From: an uncultured Clostridia bacterium
GTDB lineage: Bacteria > Bacillota > Clostridia > Christensenellales > Borkfalkiaceae
Length of the DNA: 8,658 bases
NCBI GenBank assembly: GCA_934273135.1
Contig: CAKQSU010000034.1
Coordinates: 1-8,658 of the forward strand
Reading direction: 5' to 3'
The notes under the pieces are model-generated. The model did no database searches. It had not been told where the DNA came from and was given only the letters and a program-made list of their open reading frames with translations. The translations under genes and the position numbers were made by a program. Below, piece after piece: positions 1-6,947 of this stretch; position 1 is the stretch's first letter; every line of letters starts with the position of its first letter.

Positions 1-3000
1 ATCGTGAGCTTTTCCGTCGAACGTTATCTGCCACTTTTCAATCGTCGCGCCGTTTGCTTCGAAGTCGGAGGACGATGGGGCGGTTATGAATCTGCCCGCT
101 CTGAACTTGTTAAGGTATCCGGCATTTACCGTTATTCCCGTTTCGCCCGCTTCAAAAGTCAAAGCCGCCATATTGTCGAGCGCAGCCTGATTCTTGTATT
201 CGTCGGCTACTTCCGTCTTGTCGGAAATAATCTTTTCGGAAACGGCTATACCGAACGAGAAGTTATCCGCATCCTTTTCGAACACGATATAAGTGAGCGC
301 GTTGCCGTTTTTGCCTAAAAGGTATTGCGCCGTGTACTTTTTGCTTTCGCCCGGATTGAGCCTTACGTCCACGCGGTAACGGCTTTCGTAACCGTAATAG
401 CCGCTTGCGGCTTTATATTCCGCGCTTGCGGAAATCTGGTAAATGCTTAAAGCAAGTTCCGCCGTCCCTTTGTTTTCGACAACGTATAAAAATTCCACAA
501 CGGTATCTTTCGTAAGCGCGGTCTGGTATTTGCTGTCGAATCTCATTGCCGTACCGGCGTAATTTTTAGCGGTGTCCTTAACGAAAGAACCGTAGACGTA
601 ATAATCGCCCTCGCCCTTCACGATTTTAACCGCGCCGCCTCCGCTTTTTAAGCCCTCGTAAGCAAAGCCCTCGTGCGCATATATATCGTTGCCCGGCGTT
701 AAGTCGTTGTTATATCCGGTAATCTTGCCGCTTCCGAACGGCAAGTAGGTATACCCCGAAATACCCTCGTATACGGGGTAAAGCGTTACCGCTTTGTTCG
801 GCACGACGTAATCTGCCGCGGCAACCACTTCGCCGTCGACGTAGAGGCCTTTAAAGTTTGCGGGAGCGGTTATTTCCGGCAAAGCCGAGCCGGCAGTCAA
901 CTGCAAGGTTTTCTCGCCCGTTTTAAACGTTACGCCCTCTCCGAGCGTCACGGCAACGTCGACGTAATCCTCAAAGACGGGAACGAGTTCGAGATCGCCT
1001 TCGAGAACGTACCCCGCGGGGATTTCCTCGCCGGTTTTAGCGTTCTTCCACCCGATGACTCTTCTCTTTGCGGAGAGTAAGTCGGTATAGTCGGCTGAAG
1101 TCGGCAGCACGAGTACTTCGCCCGCTCTGCGTTCTACCAAAAGATATTCGTCCTTAAGGGTAAATCCTTCGGTCGCTTTGAGAGTAAGATATACCCTCGG
1201 GGCTAAAAGGCTTCTGAACACCGGCGAAATTTCGATATCGGAAGAAAGAATAACTTCGCCCGTAATCGTTTCGCCCGTCTTGACGTTCTTCCAGCCGATT
1301 ATTTCTCTTTCGGCGGAAAGCGCGTCCGTATAGTCGGCAGAGGTCGGCAGCACGAGCTTGTCGCCCGCCTTATACACTCTCGCAAGGTACTGCGCGGAAA
1401 GCGTAATGTCCTTGTCCACCGTGGTCTTTACGTTGATTGTTTTTCTGCCGAAGATAACGTTGACGGAAACGCCGAGCTTCATGTTCGTCAATTCTTCTTT
1501 GACGGTGAAGAAGCCTATAACGTTCTTGTTGACAGAACCTTTCGTGTAAGTTACGTTAAACTTAATCGTGGTGCTTTCGCCCGGTTCGAGAATAATATCG
1601 CTTATCGGACCTTCGACCTCCTTACCGGTGTTTACGCCCTGAATAGTAAGGTTAATTCTGCTCGTTCCGAAGTTCTGGAAGTTATAGATAAAGGTATGTT
1701 CAAGCCCCAAAGCAACTACGGGTATGTTCTTATACGGGTCGGAGACAATCGTACCGCAACGGAACGCGGAGCCGGCGGGCATAGTGCCGTTGTAAGAAAG
1801 AACGTTGCCGAGTTCGGCAAAGCCTTTTGCGCCGCCGCCTATTACGGTGTCGTTTTTATATTTTGAAGAAATAGCGTCAAACTTGTCGAGTTCTACACCG
1901 TCATAAACGGTCAACGGCTTCAATGAGTTTTGAACGTTGCTGAACACGAGCGGTTGCCCGTCGTTCGCGTTGCCGAAGTTTTGGAGCGTTACGGTACCCG
2001 CCGCCCTCGTAAAGTACGGAGCGATGGTTATTTTTTCCGCTTCGGCAATCGTCTTGTCCGTGATAATCGTATTCTTGCCGCCCACGATATACCAGCCGGC
2101 GATTTCTCTGCCGTCCTTAATCTCGCCGCTTATCTCAGCGGAAGTCGGCGCGACTAAGACGTCGCCCGTCTGAATGTCGGTGACGTAATCTTTGCTCACG
2201 GTAAGCCCGTCGGGTAAAGACACGGTTATCTTAGCGGGCGCGGAAAGTTCCGGCGTAATCGTTAAGTCGCCCTTTACCGTAAATCCGTTGGCTACGGGGT
2301 TTCCGTTGCCGTCTACCCAGCGAATAAATTTTCTGCCCGTCTTGTTGTTTATTTGGCTCGCCGCGGGAAGAGTAAACTTGGTTCCCGTTTCGACTTTTAC
2401 TTCCGTTTTAAAGTCTGTCAAGGTAAAGCCGGAGGGTAAGTCGAAAGTAATCGTAGCCGTTTCGGACAACACGGGCTTAATGGTCATGTTCCCCGTAATC
2501 TTCGTTCCGGTAGTCACTTTGTTGCCGTTGCCGTCTGCCCAGTAAAGAAGATTGTGTCCCGTTTTGTTGTCGATTTGGCTCGCCACGGGGAGAGTAAGTT
2601 GCGTGTTGGTGAAAACGTCCGTATTATAATCCTTTACGGTAAACCCTGTCGGCAAATCGAGAGTTATCTTGGCAGGGAGTCGCTCTGTCGTGTCCTCGAC
2701 GGACATAATAACGCCGAAGGACGCGGAAGTCATATCGGAATTGAACCTAAGCCCCGTCAAAGAGTTTGTATCGTTCTTTGTCGAAGTGAGCGTAAGCTCT
2801 ATGGTTTTACTCGTTTCGCCGGCTTTAAGCGTGATCGCTTCGGAAGCGATTGCCGTTTCCGGGTCGTCGTAATTGCTGCCGCCCTTCATCTGGTAGAGGT
2901 TGAACTTCAACTCTTCCGTGCCGTAGTTGACGAAAGTATAACGGAAAGTATATCTCTCGTCCTGCTTTATGTTCATTGTCGCTTTGTAACGAATGGACGC

Positions 3001-3612
3001 GCCGCTCTTTATCTCCGCTCCGTAGCTTACCTTTAAGCCCATGTAGCCGTTGACGAGAGCTTTTTCTTCCATGAGCAAATCTGCCGTAATCTTGTCCGCC
3101 CAATCTTTGCCGTTGGAACCCCAAAGCAGACTTTCGCCTTTTTCCGGCGCGAAATACGGGCTTACCGTGACGGCGGCGGTCGGAACAAAGTCGCTTAACG
3201 GAGCGAAAGCGGAAATATATTCTTTCGGCTCTTCGTCCTCGGTTTTGGACATAATCGCAACGCCGCCTATCTTTTTGCCGTCGAGCGAGGTCGCGTCGAA
3301 GTCCTCCTGCGTTAAAAGCTTGCCTACCGTAAGCGTCATCTTCTTGCTGCCGTCCTTGAACTTAATCGAAGAAGATTCCGCAATCGTAACGACTGCCTCG
3401 GTCGCCGGTTCGGAGGGCGTGTAACCCGATTTGTAATCGAACTTGCCGTCGTAGTCGGGTCTTGCGCCTTTATCGTATGCGTCGACAATGGTCGTCTTTT
3501 CACCGCCGGGCGAAGGACGAGGCGGGTCTTCTTTTTCCGGAGCGCAAGCCGCGGTAAACAAAAGTCCTGCGGCAATCAGTCCGGAAAGCAATAGCTTACC
3601 GATTTCTTTCAT
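1..3612 (-). CDS. Giant repeat-containing surface lipoprotein, C-terminus outside window
   Basis: The frame is open for 1204 codons from ATG at 3612 to the left edge, with no stop inside the window. GGAGG (3619-3623) sits 6 nt before the ATG. Residues 1-23 form a lipoprotein signal: K3/K6, a hydrophobic stretch, then LFTAAC with the lipid-anchor Cys at 23 (Thr at -3 is a mild lipobox deviation). A charged Pro-rich linker follows. Modules in order: Ig-like X1 (about 155-313), B-repeat-like A-C (316-540), Ig-like X2 (about 590-722), B-repeat-like D-F (726-945), Ig-like X3 (about 950-1150), and the start of another B-repeat (about 1158-1204). B-repeats resemble Flg_new/InlB B-repeats (beta strand, LPxxA/TS, GW or xW, DGxG, turn, ITxxP). 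X modules share N-x-G-T and PGES/AGET motifs, CARDB-like by eye. Inferred role: a membrane-anchored stalk, adhesin or substrate-binding protein on the outer face. No catalytic motif is seen. Function is unknown; coding status and lipoprotein nature are secure. Confidence 0.9.
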   Translation of the reverse strand, partial: MKEIGKLLLSGLIAAGLLFTAACAPEKEDPPRPSPGGEKTTIVDAYDKGARPDYDGKFDYKSGYTPSEPATEAVVTIAESSSIKFKDGSKKMTLTVGKLLTQEDFDATSLDGKKIGGVAIMSKTEDEEPKEYISAFAPLSDFVPTAAVTVSPYFAPEKGESLLWGSNGKDWADKITADLLMEEKALVNGYMGLKVSYGAEIKSGASIRYKATMNIKQDERYTFRYTFVNYGTEELKFNLYQMKGGSNYDDPETAIASEAITLKAGETSKTIELTLTSTKNDTNSLTGLRFNSDMTSASFGVIMSVEDTTERLPAKITLDLPTGFTVKDYNTDVFTNTQLTLPVASQIDNKTGHNLLYWADGNGNKVTTGTKITGNMTIKPVLSETATITFDLPSGFTLTDFKTEVKVETGTKFTLPAASQINNKTGRKFIRWVDGNGNPVANGFTVKGDLTITPELSAPAKITVSLPDGLTVSKDYVTDIQTGDVLVAPTSAEISGEIKDGREIAGWYIVGGKNTIITDKTIAEAEKITIAPYFTRAAGTVTLQNFGNANDGQPLVFSNVQNSLKPLTVYDGVELDKFDAISSKYKNDTVIGGGAKGFAELGNVLSYNGTMPAGSAFRCGTIVSDPYKNIPVVALGLEHTFIYNFQNFGTSRINLTIQGVNTGKEVEGPISDIILEPGESTTIKFNVTYTKGSVNKNVIGFFTVKEELTNMKLGVSVNVIFGRKTINVKTTVDKDITLSAQYLARVYKAGDKLVLPTSADYTDALSAEREIIGWKNVKTGETITGEVILSSDIEISPVFRSLLAPRVYLTLKATEGFTLKDEYLLVERRAGEVLVLPTSADYTDLLSAKRRVIGWKNAKTGEEIPAGYVLEGDLELVPVFEDYVDVAVTLGEGVTFKTGEKTLQLTAGSALPEITAPANFKGLYVDGEVVAAADYVVPNKAVTLYPVYEGISGYTYLPFGSGKITGYNNDLTPGNDIYAHEGFAYEGLKSGGGAVKIVKGEGDYYVYGSFVKDTAKNYAGTAMRFDSKYQTALTKDTVVEFLYVVENKGTAELALSIYQISASAEYKAASGYYGYESRYRVDVRLNPGESKKYTAQYLLGKNGNALTYIVFEKDADNFSFGIAVSEKIISDKTEVADEYKNQAALDNMAALTFEAGETGITVNAGYLNKFRAGRFITAPSSSDFEANGATIEKWQITFDGKAHD
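778..1437 (-). repeat. Second block of B-repeat-like modules (D, E, F)
   Basis: D starts near I726 and E near V807. Their tryptophans W774 and W855 are 81 residues apart. D and E share the exact block LVLPTSADYTD, then LSAxR, IGWKN and KTGE, so they are a fairly recent duplication. Third-codon positions have already drifted, so it is not a fresh copy. F (about 884-945) is degenerate: the GW position is GLY at 922-924, and it lacks the KTG turn. Confidence 0.72.
1993..2667 (-). repeat. Three tandem B-repeat-like modules (A, B, C) in the lipoprotein
   Basis: Repeats of 72-75 codons begin at residues I316, I388 and I462. Each starts with an ITxxLPxG strand and carries a conserved aromatic position at W358, W432 and W507 (spacings 74 and 75). 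A and B are closest, sharing ASQIxNKTG and DGNGN. At DNA level both contain ATTTGGCTCGCC (2573-2584 and 2351-2362). C is more diverged (GWY variant). The pattern matches the Listeria-Bacteroides/InlB B-repeat type of small beta fold, known from surface proteins. The family assignment is by eye. Confidence 0.75.
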
Positions 3613-3657
3613 GTCATACCTCCCTCCCCGTTTTTGCGCCTTTAAACACCTCTTTTG

Positions 3658-3703
3658 GGGCAAGCCGCAAGGCTTGCCCTCTCGTTTTTCGGCACGAAAA
3701 ACG
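3658..3703 (-). promoter_or_regulatory. Two tandem perfect hairpins in the lipoprotein 5' leader
   Basis: Hairpin 1 (3658-3679) is GGGCAAGCC / GGCTTGCCC, a 9-bp perfect stem with a 4-nt loop. Hairpin 2 (3683-3703) is CGTTTTTCG / CGAAAAACG, a 9-bp perfect stem with a 3-nt loop. They lie 3 nt apart, about 35 nt upstream of the Shine-Dalgarno site and inside the transcript predicted from the 3782-3810 promoter. Neither has a U-tract on the minus strand, so they do not look like terminators. They could stabilise the mRNA, control translation or be small palindromic genome repeats. Confidence 0.6.
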
Positions 3704-3781
3704 GAGTAAAAATATTTTTCTTTCTTGTTTTTTCCGTGTTTTTTCTGCAATTTTATAGAACTCAAATTCTCCGTCACTTCC

Positions 3782-3810
3782 CTTATACCATTTTTTTGCA
3801 CTAAATTCAA
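3782..3810 (-). promoter_or_regulatory. Promoter for the lipoprotein gene (extended -10)
   Basis: On the minus strand, TTGAAT (-35, 3805-3810) lies 17 nt from TATAAG (-10, 3782-3787), preceded by TGG as in an extended -10. Transcription would start near 3775, leaving a leader of about 160 nt that holds the two hairpins. A second, weaker TATAAA lies at 3752-3757. Predicted by eye from sigma-A consensus. Confidence 0.55.
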
Positions 3811-3840
3811 TTGCAAAAACAACTTTCTTACATTGCAATT
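3809..3840. promoter_or_regulatory. Inverted repeat overlapping the -35: operator candidate
   Basis: AATTGCAA (3809-3816) and TTGCAATT (3833-3840) form a perfect 8-bp inverted repeat with 16 nt between the arms. It abuts and slightly overlaps the predicted -35 of the lipoprotein promoter, a typical place for a dimeric or tetrameric regulator. No specific regulator is recognised. Confidence 0.35.
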
Positions 3841-3936
3841 CTTACTTTAAATTCTCAAAAAACGACTTTTTTATCTGTAAATTTTTTGTTATCGAAAATT
3901 TTTAATTTTGCAAAGTTTTGCCGACAACCCTACAAA

Positions 3937-3997
3937 ATCTAATCAAATCAAATCTAATCAAATCATCGCGTAATTATGATTAGATACTTGATTAGAT
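3937..3997. repeat. Four-copy 9-bp motif (ATCTAATCA x2, TGATTAGAT x2)
   Basis: ATCTAATCA occurs at 3937-3945 and 3952-3960. Its reverse complement TGATTAGAT occurs at 3977-3985 and 3989-3997. The direct pairs are spaced 15 and 12 nt and face each other across a 16-nt spacer. The arrangement could be a multi-site operator, an iteron-like site, or an RNA hairpin with alternative pairings. It lies in AT-rich DNA between the lysS terminator and the lipoprotein promoter. Confidence 0.6.
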
Positions 3998-3998
3998 A

Positions 3999-4031
3999 GT
4001 TGCAACGTCCGTTCGCTTGCAACCTTTTTTT
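3999..4031 (+). terminator. Possible plus-strand intrinsic terminator
   Basis: GTTGCAA (3999-4005) pairs perfectly with TTGCAAC (4017-4023) across an 11-nt loop and is followed by CTTTTTTT on the plus strand. No plus-strand gene ends here, so it would close an unannotated short RNA or antisense transcript. The stem is short, so it may be chance. Confidence 0.35.
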
Positions 4032-4035
4032 ATGC

Positions 4036-4086
4036 AAAAAAACTCGTCTATGAGCCGATAATCGACTTATAGACGAGTTTTTTTTT
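4036..4086 (-). terminator. Bidirectional intrinsic terminator downstream of lysS
   Basis: ACTCGTCTAT (4042-4051) pairs with ATAGACGAGT (4069-4078), a perfect 10-bp stem with further pairing inside. A-tracts and T-tracts on both flanks (4036-4042 and 4078-4086) extend the stem. Read on the minus strand it ends in seven U, about 80 nt after the lysS stop. It separates lysS from the lipoprotein gene and would also work on the plus strand. Confidence 0.85.
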
Positions 4087-4100
4087 GTGAGTTGTTATAC

Positions 4101-4133
4101 GTATCGGCAAGGCGGCAATCCGCTTTCCGATAC
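4101..4133. other. Long hairpin in the lysS 3' region
   Basis: GTATCGG (4101-4107) pairs with CCGATAC (4127-4133). AAGGCGG (4109-4115) pairs with CCGCTTT (4120-4126) with one G-U pair. A single C is bulged and the loop is CAAT. The 14-bp structure lies between the lysS stop and the terminator. It has no U-tract on the minus strand, so it may protect the 3' end or assist termination. Confidence 0.6.
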
Positions 4134-4164
4134 TTTTAACTAATGTTATTTTGTCGGGGTTGAC

Positions 4165-6195
4165 TTACTTTATCGGCGTGCCTTCGGGGACGATATCGTC
4201 GACAAAGACGAGCTGACAGCCGCAAGCCGTGTTGGTGGCGGCGATAAGCATACCGTTGCTCGTAACGCCCGTAAAGCGCGCGGGCTTTAAGTTGGCGATG
4301 ACGATGATTTTTCTGCCGACAAGTTCTTCCGGGGTGTAGTCGTGCTTTATCGAGGAAACGATAACCCTTTCGCCTAACCCGTCGAAGAGCGTAAGCTTAT
4401 AACAGTTAGCCGATTTGCGGATTTCCTGGCACTTCAAAATCTTGCAGACGCGCATATCGACTTTGAAGAATTCGTCCACGTCGATTTCGGATTTGACGGG
4501 CTGAACGGGGTCGGGTTCGCCGTAAACTTTTTGTTTTTTGACTTCAACCTCTTCAGTCGCGTTTTCTTCTTCCGCGGCTTTCTTTTCTTCTTCCGTTTCG
4601 GGATAAGAAAAATCAAGAAGCGGCAAGTATTTTGCGGGTTCTATCGCATAAAGGAAAAGATACAATCTCGGTCCCTTTTCTTTGCCTATTAAAAGCTCGT
4701 AAACGTTTTTGAAAAATTTGCCTTGGAATGCTTTGCCCGCCTTGTCGCCGGACTCTAAGCTTCTTATCCTCAAAGGAATGGCGTAAAGCTCGGTCTGCAA
4801 TTCGTCGAGAGTGTAGCCGCCGCGCTCAATGTAGCCGTATAGCTCGGTTATCTCTGCTTTTTCCGTTTCGTCGAGCGTGGAATAATATTCGAAGTTACGA
4901 TACTTTCCGAGCTTGTTTACGTTTTCGGGCGAGCATTTTTCAAGCCAGAACTTAGCGCGTTCGAGCCTGTCGGCAAAGTCGGCTTTTTTGTACGGAGTGC
5001 CTATTTTTTCAAAGACTACTTCGAGCATGTTTTCGTTGAAGTCCACGACCGAGCCGAGCTGAACGATAAGCCCCATCGGCACGGTTTTAACCTCTCTGCC
5101 CTCTATTTTGCAAAGTTCCATTATCTCCTTGGTAAGCTCGTTCGCAGTGCCGTTTCTTACTTCGGTGAGCATTTTGTCGAATTCGAAGTATTGTCTTAAA
5201 ATGCCGTCGTCAAGGCAGAAGTTGAAAGCCTTTAACGGTTCGTTGCGCGCGTAAAGCCACAGCAAAACTTCCGGTTCGTAAAGCCTCAAAAGCGTTTCGG
5301 GCGTTAAGTTCAAGCCCGTAGAGCCGGACATTTTGCCCGCTTGCGCGTCGGACGTCGATATGCCGATAAACTCATACCCTTGGAACATAGGCGGTTCGTA
5401 GCCGAAAATCTTGCGGGAAACGTCCTTTGCGGTGTCGTACGAGCCGTCCTTTGCCGCGTGGTCCTTTCCGCCCGGTTCAAAATCTACGCCTTCGTACATC
5501 CACCTCATGGGCCAGTCTACCTTCCAGGCAAGCTTGCAGTTATAGTCGGTTTTGAAGTCGAACGTTCCTTTGTGTCCGCAAGCGCAAACGTACTCGCAAG
5601 TCATATTTTCTTCGTCAAAAGATACGATTTTAGTCGTATCTCTGCCGCAATCCGGGCAGTAAATGCTGACGGGGAAGTAAGCCTCGCGTTCGCCCTCTTT
5701 GGCGTCCTGCGTGCGGTGAGAGTCTAAAACGTCGAAAATCTCTTTGCGTTTTTTGAGGGATAAAAGCACGTAATCGCGATATTTCCCGCTTCTGTACATT
5801 TCCGCCTGATGGCGATAATCCATGTCGATACCGAACTTGACGATAGAACGCTCGAATTCCTTTTCAAAGTATTCGGCGTAAGTCTTTTCCTCGCCGCCGA
5901 AGGGGTTAATTACGTCAACGTACGGGCAACCTATATACTTTTCCATATCGGGATTGACTTTCGCAACGTTGGCGGGAACCTTGCGCATACGGTCGAACTC
6001 GTCCCACGAGAACAAAAGCCGCGCTTTTTTGCCGAGCTTTCTAAGCGATTTTACTACGAAGTAGCTTGTCGCGATGTCGCGGAAGTTGCCTATGTGAATA
6101 CTGCCGGACGGGCTTATGCCCGCGGCGCAAACGTATTCTTCTTTGTTCGGGTTTCTTTCAATAAGTTGTCTTGCGATTTTCTCTGCCCAATGCAT
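4165..6195 (-). CDS. lysS: Class I lysyl-tRNA synthetase with C-terminal Trbp111-like tRNA-binding domain
   Basis: 676 aa. The protein charges tRNA-Lys with lysine (ATP-dependent, cytoplasmic). It is the class I (archaeal/spirochaete, LysK) type: SGSIHIGN (HIGH motif, 34-37), FSWDEFDRMRKVP, the CPDC...CAC zinc-type cysteines (180, 183, 204, 206), DWPMRW (227-232), PGGKDH (241-246) and KMSGS (288-292). Residues about 300-530 match the helical anticodon-binding part, so 1-530 is already a full-length LysRS-I. An acidic Glu-rich linker (532-552) leads to residues 570-676, a Trbp111/MetRS-C/EMAPII-type OB-fold: DFFKVDMRV-like start, IVSSI, LVGRK, ANLKPARFTGVTSNGMLIAA. The fusion is unusual for this enzyme. 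The start is fixed by an in-frame TAA three codons upstream. AAGG lies 9 nt before the ATG. It has its own promoter and terminator. Confidence 0.95.
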   Translation of the reverse strand: MHWAEKIARQLIERNPNKEEYVCAAGISPSGSIHIGNFRDIATSYFVVKSLRKLGKKARLLFSWDEFDRMRKVPANVAKVNPDMEKYIGCPYVDVINPFGGEEKTYAEYFEKEFERSIVKFGIDMDYRHQAEMYRSGKYRDYVLLSLKKRKEIFDVLDSHRTQDAKEGEREAYFPVSIYCPDCGRDTTKIVSFDEENMTCEYVCACGHKGTFDFKTDYNCKLAWKVDWPMRWMYEGVDFEPGGKDHAAKDGSYDTAKDVSRKIFGYEPPMFQGYEFIGISTSDAQAGKMSGSTGLNLTPETLLRLYEPEVLLWLYARNEPLKAFNFCLDDGILRQYFEFDKMLTEVRNGTANELTKEIMELCKIEGREVKTVPMGLIVQLGSVVDFNENMLEVVFEKIGTPYKKADFADRLERAKFWLEKCSPENVNKLGKYRNFEYYSTLDETEKAEITELYGYIERGGYTLDELQTELYAIPLRIRSLESGDKAGKAFQGKFFKNVYELLIGKEKGPRLYLFLYAIEPAKYLPLLDFSYPETEEEKKAAEEENATEEVEVKKQKVYGEPDPVQPVKSEIDVDEFFKVDMRVCKILKCQEIRKSANCYKLTLFDGLGERVIVSSIKHDYTPEELVGRKIIVIANLKPARFTGVTSNGMLIAATNTACGCQLVFVDDIVPEGTPIK

Positions 6196-6249
6196 TGTTT
6201 TTTACCTTTTTAGTTGAATTTTGTGTGTTTTTTGTAAATTCTATATAAA

Positions 6250-6278
6250 AGAATACTACTAACTTGATTTTTTGTCAA
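6250..6278 (-). promoter_or_regulatory. Promoter for lysS
   Basis: On the minus strand, a perfect TTGACA (-35, 6273-6278) lies 17 nt from TATTCT (-10, 6250-6255). Transcription would start near 6243, about 50 nt before the lysS ATG. This leaves no room for a T-box riboswitch, and none is seen. Confidence 0.65.
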
Positions 6279-6322
6279 CCTTATTGCTTTAATTAGCGGG
6301 TTTTCCTTTCTTTTTGGCAAAA

Positions 6323-6859
6323 TCAAACGCTTTTGCCGAGGTTATAAGCTTCTTCTACGTAGCGGGAAGAGAGAACGTCGCCGCCGTTTTCAAGCCCGCC
6401 GCCGCGCAAAACGCAGCCGAGTTTTACGCCGTCGAAGCAGTCTATAAATCCCTGAATATCCTTGACCGCGCCGTCGAATGCGGAATCGCTGTCCTCCGCG
6501 GCGGAAGCTAAAAGACAAATCTTTTTGAAGTTGTTGTCGCGCGTGTAGAGCGGATTGAGCCTGTCGAGCAAAGTTTTTAATTGTCCCGAAACGGCGTAAT
6601 AGTATATCGGCGTTGCAAACACAAGCACGTCGGCGTTTTGGAACTTGTCGTACAGCGAATTCATGGGATCGCTTAAAACGCACTTTTGCGTTTTTTGGCA
6701 GCTCAGACAACCTATGCAGAATTTGAGATTCAAATCCTTTATCGCAATGAGTTCGACCTCGTTGCCTTCTTCCCTCGCGCCCTCCGCAAACTTTTCCGCA
6801 AGCACGCGGCTGTTGGACTTAGCCCTGAGCGAAGAAGATACTATCAAAACTTTTTTCAT
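6323..6859 (-). CDS. Iron-sulfur flavoprotein (Isf-like, NADPH-dependent FMN reductase family)
   Basis: 178 aa. Flavodoxin-like fold binding FMN. The N-terminus is KKVLIVSSSLRAKSNS, a beta strand plus phosphate loop (residues 2-17), and TPIYYYAVSGQLKTLLDR (83-100) is the typical second FMN loop and helix. Between them C48, C51, C54 and C60 form CX2CX2CX5C, the compact cluster motif known from archaeal and clostridial Isf proteins, where it holds a [4Fe-4S] cluster next to FMN. The length is close to Isf (about 190 aa). Likely role: one/two-electron exchange between ferredoxin and flavin or an oxidant; the substrate is unknown. The start is fixed by an in-frame TAG three codons upstream. AGAGG precedes it. 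The gene lies 88 nt after the hydrogenase gene on the same strand, with a weak hairpin between, so it may be partly cotranscribed. Cysteine-less relatives are plain NADPH:FMN or quinone reductases; the cysteines favour Isf here. Confidence 0.88.
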   Translation of the reverse strand: MKKVLIVSSSLRAKSNSRVLAEKFAEGAREEGNEVELIAIKDLNLKFCIGCLSCQKTQKCVLSDPMNSLYDKFQNADVLVFATPIYYYAVSGQLKTLLDRLNPLYTRDNNFKKICLLASAAEDSDSAFDGAVKDIQGFIDCFDGVKLGCVLRGGGLENGGDVLSSRYVEEAYNLGKSV

Positions 6860-6910
6860 GTCAAACCTCTATATATTTTTATAAAAACACTGTATTTTTT
6901 TAGAAAATAC

Positions 6911-6935
6911 TTCCCGAGCGAAAATTGCCCGGGAA
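6911..6935 (-). terminator. Weak hairpin between hydrogenase and flavoprotein genes
   Basis: TTCCCG (6911-6916) pairs with CGGGAA (6930-6935), with two more GC pairs after a mismatch. On the minus strand it is followed by GTATTTTCT, a poor U-tract. It could be a leaky terminator or attenuator, letting some hydrogenase transcript continue into the flavoprotein gene. An AT-rich TATAAA/TATATA stretch follows that could hold a weak promoter. Confidence 0.4.
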
Positions 6936-6947
6936 AAATAGTTTTGC

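Noticed and set aside
2554..3036. 160-codon plus-strand ORF, and other plus-strand ORFs across 4-3709
   Set aside because: They lie antisense to the lipoprotein frame, which is open for 1204 codons with signal peptide and repeats. They show no domain sense and no clear ribosome sites.
3614..3838. 74-codon minus-strand ORF directly before the lipoprotein
   Set aside because: It begins with TTG, overlaps the predicted promoter and leader hairpins, and has a Lys/Arg-rich composition typical of translated AT-rich DNA.
4165..6195. Methionyl-tRNA synthetase (because of its C-terminal domain)
   Set aside because: The catalytic part has the LysRS-I signatures (DWPMRW, GKDH, KMSGS) and lacks MetRS features. 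Only the last 107 residues are MetRS-like.
5341..6213. Plus-strand ORFs of 128 and 134 codons within lysS
   Set aside because: They are complementary-strand shadows of a highly conserved synthetase.
6196..6322. T-box riboswitch before the synthetase
   Set aside because: The predicted leader is only about 50 nt, too short, and no T-box sequence or antiterminator was seen.
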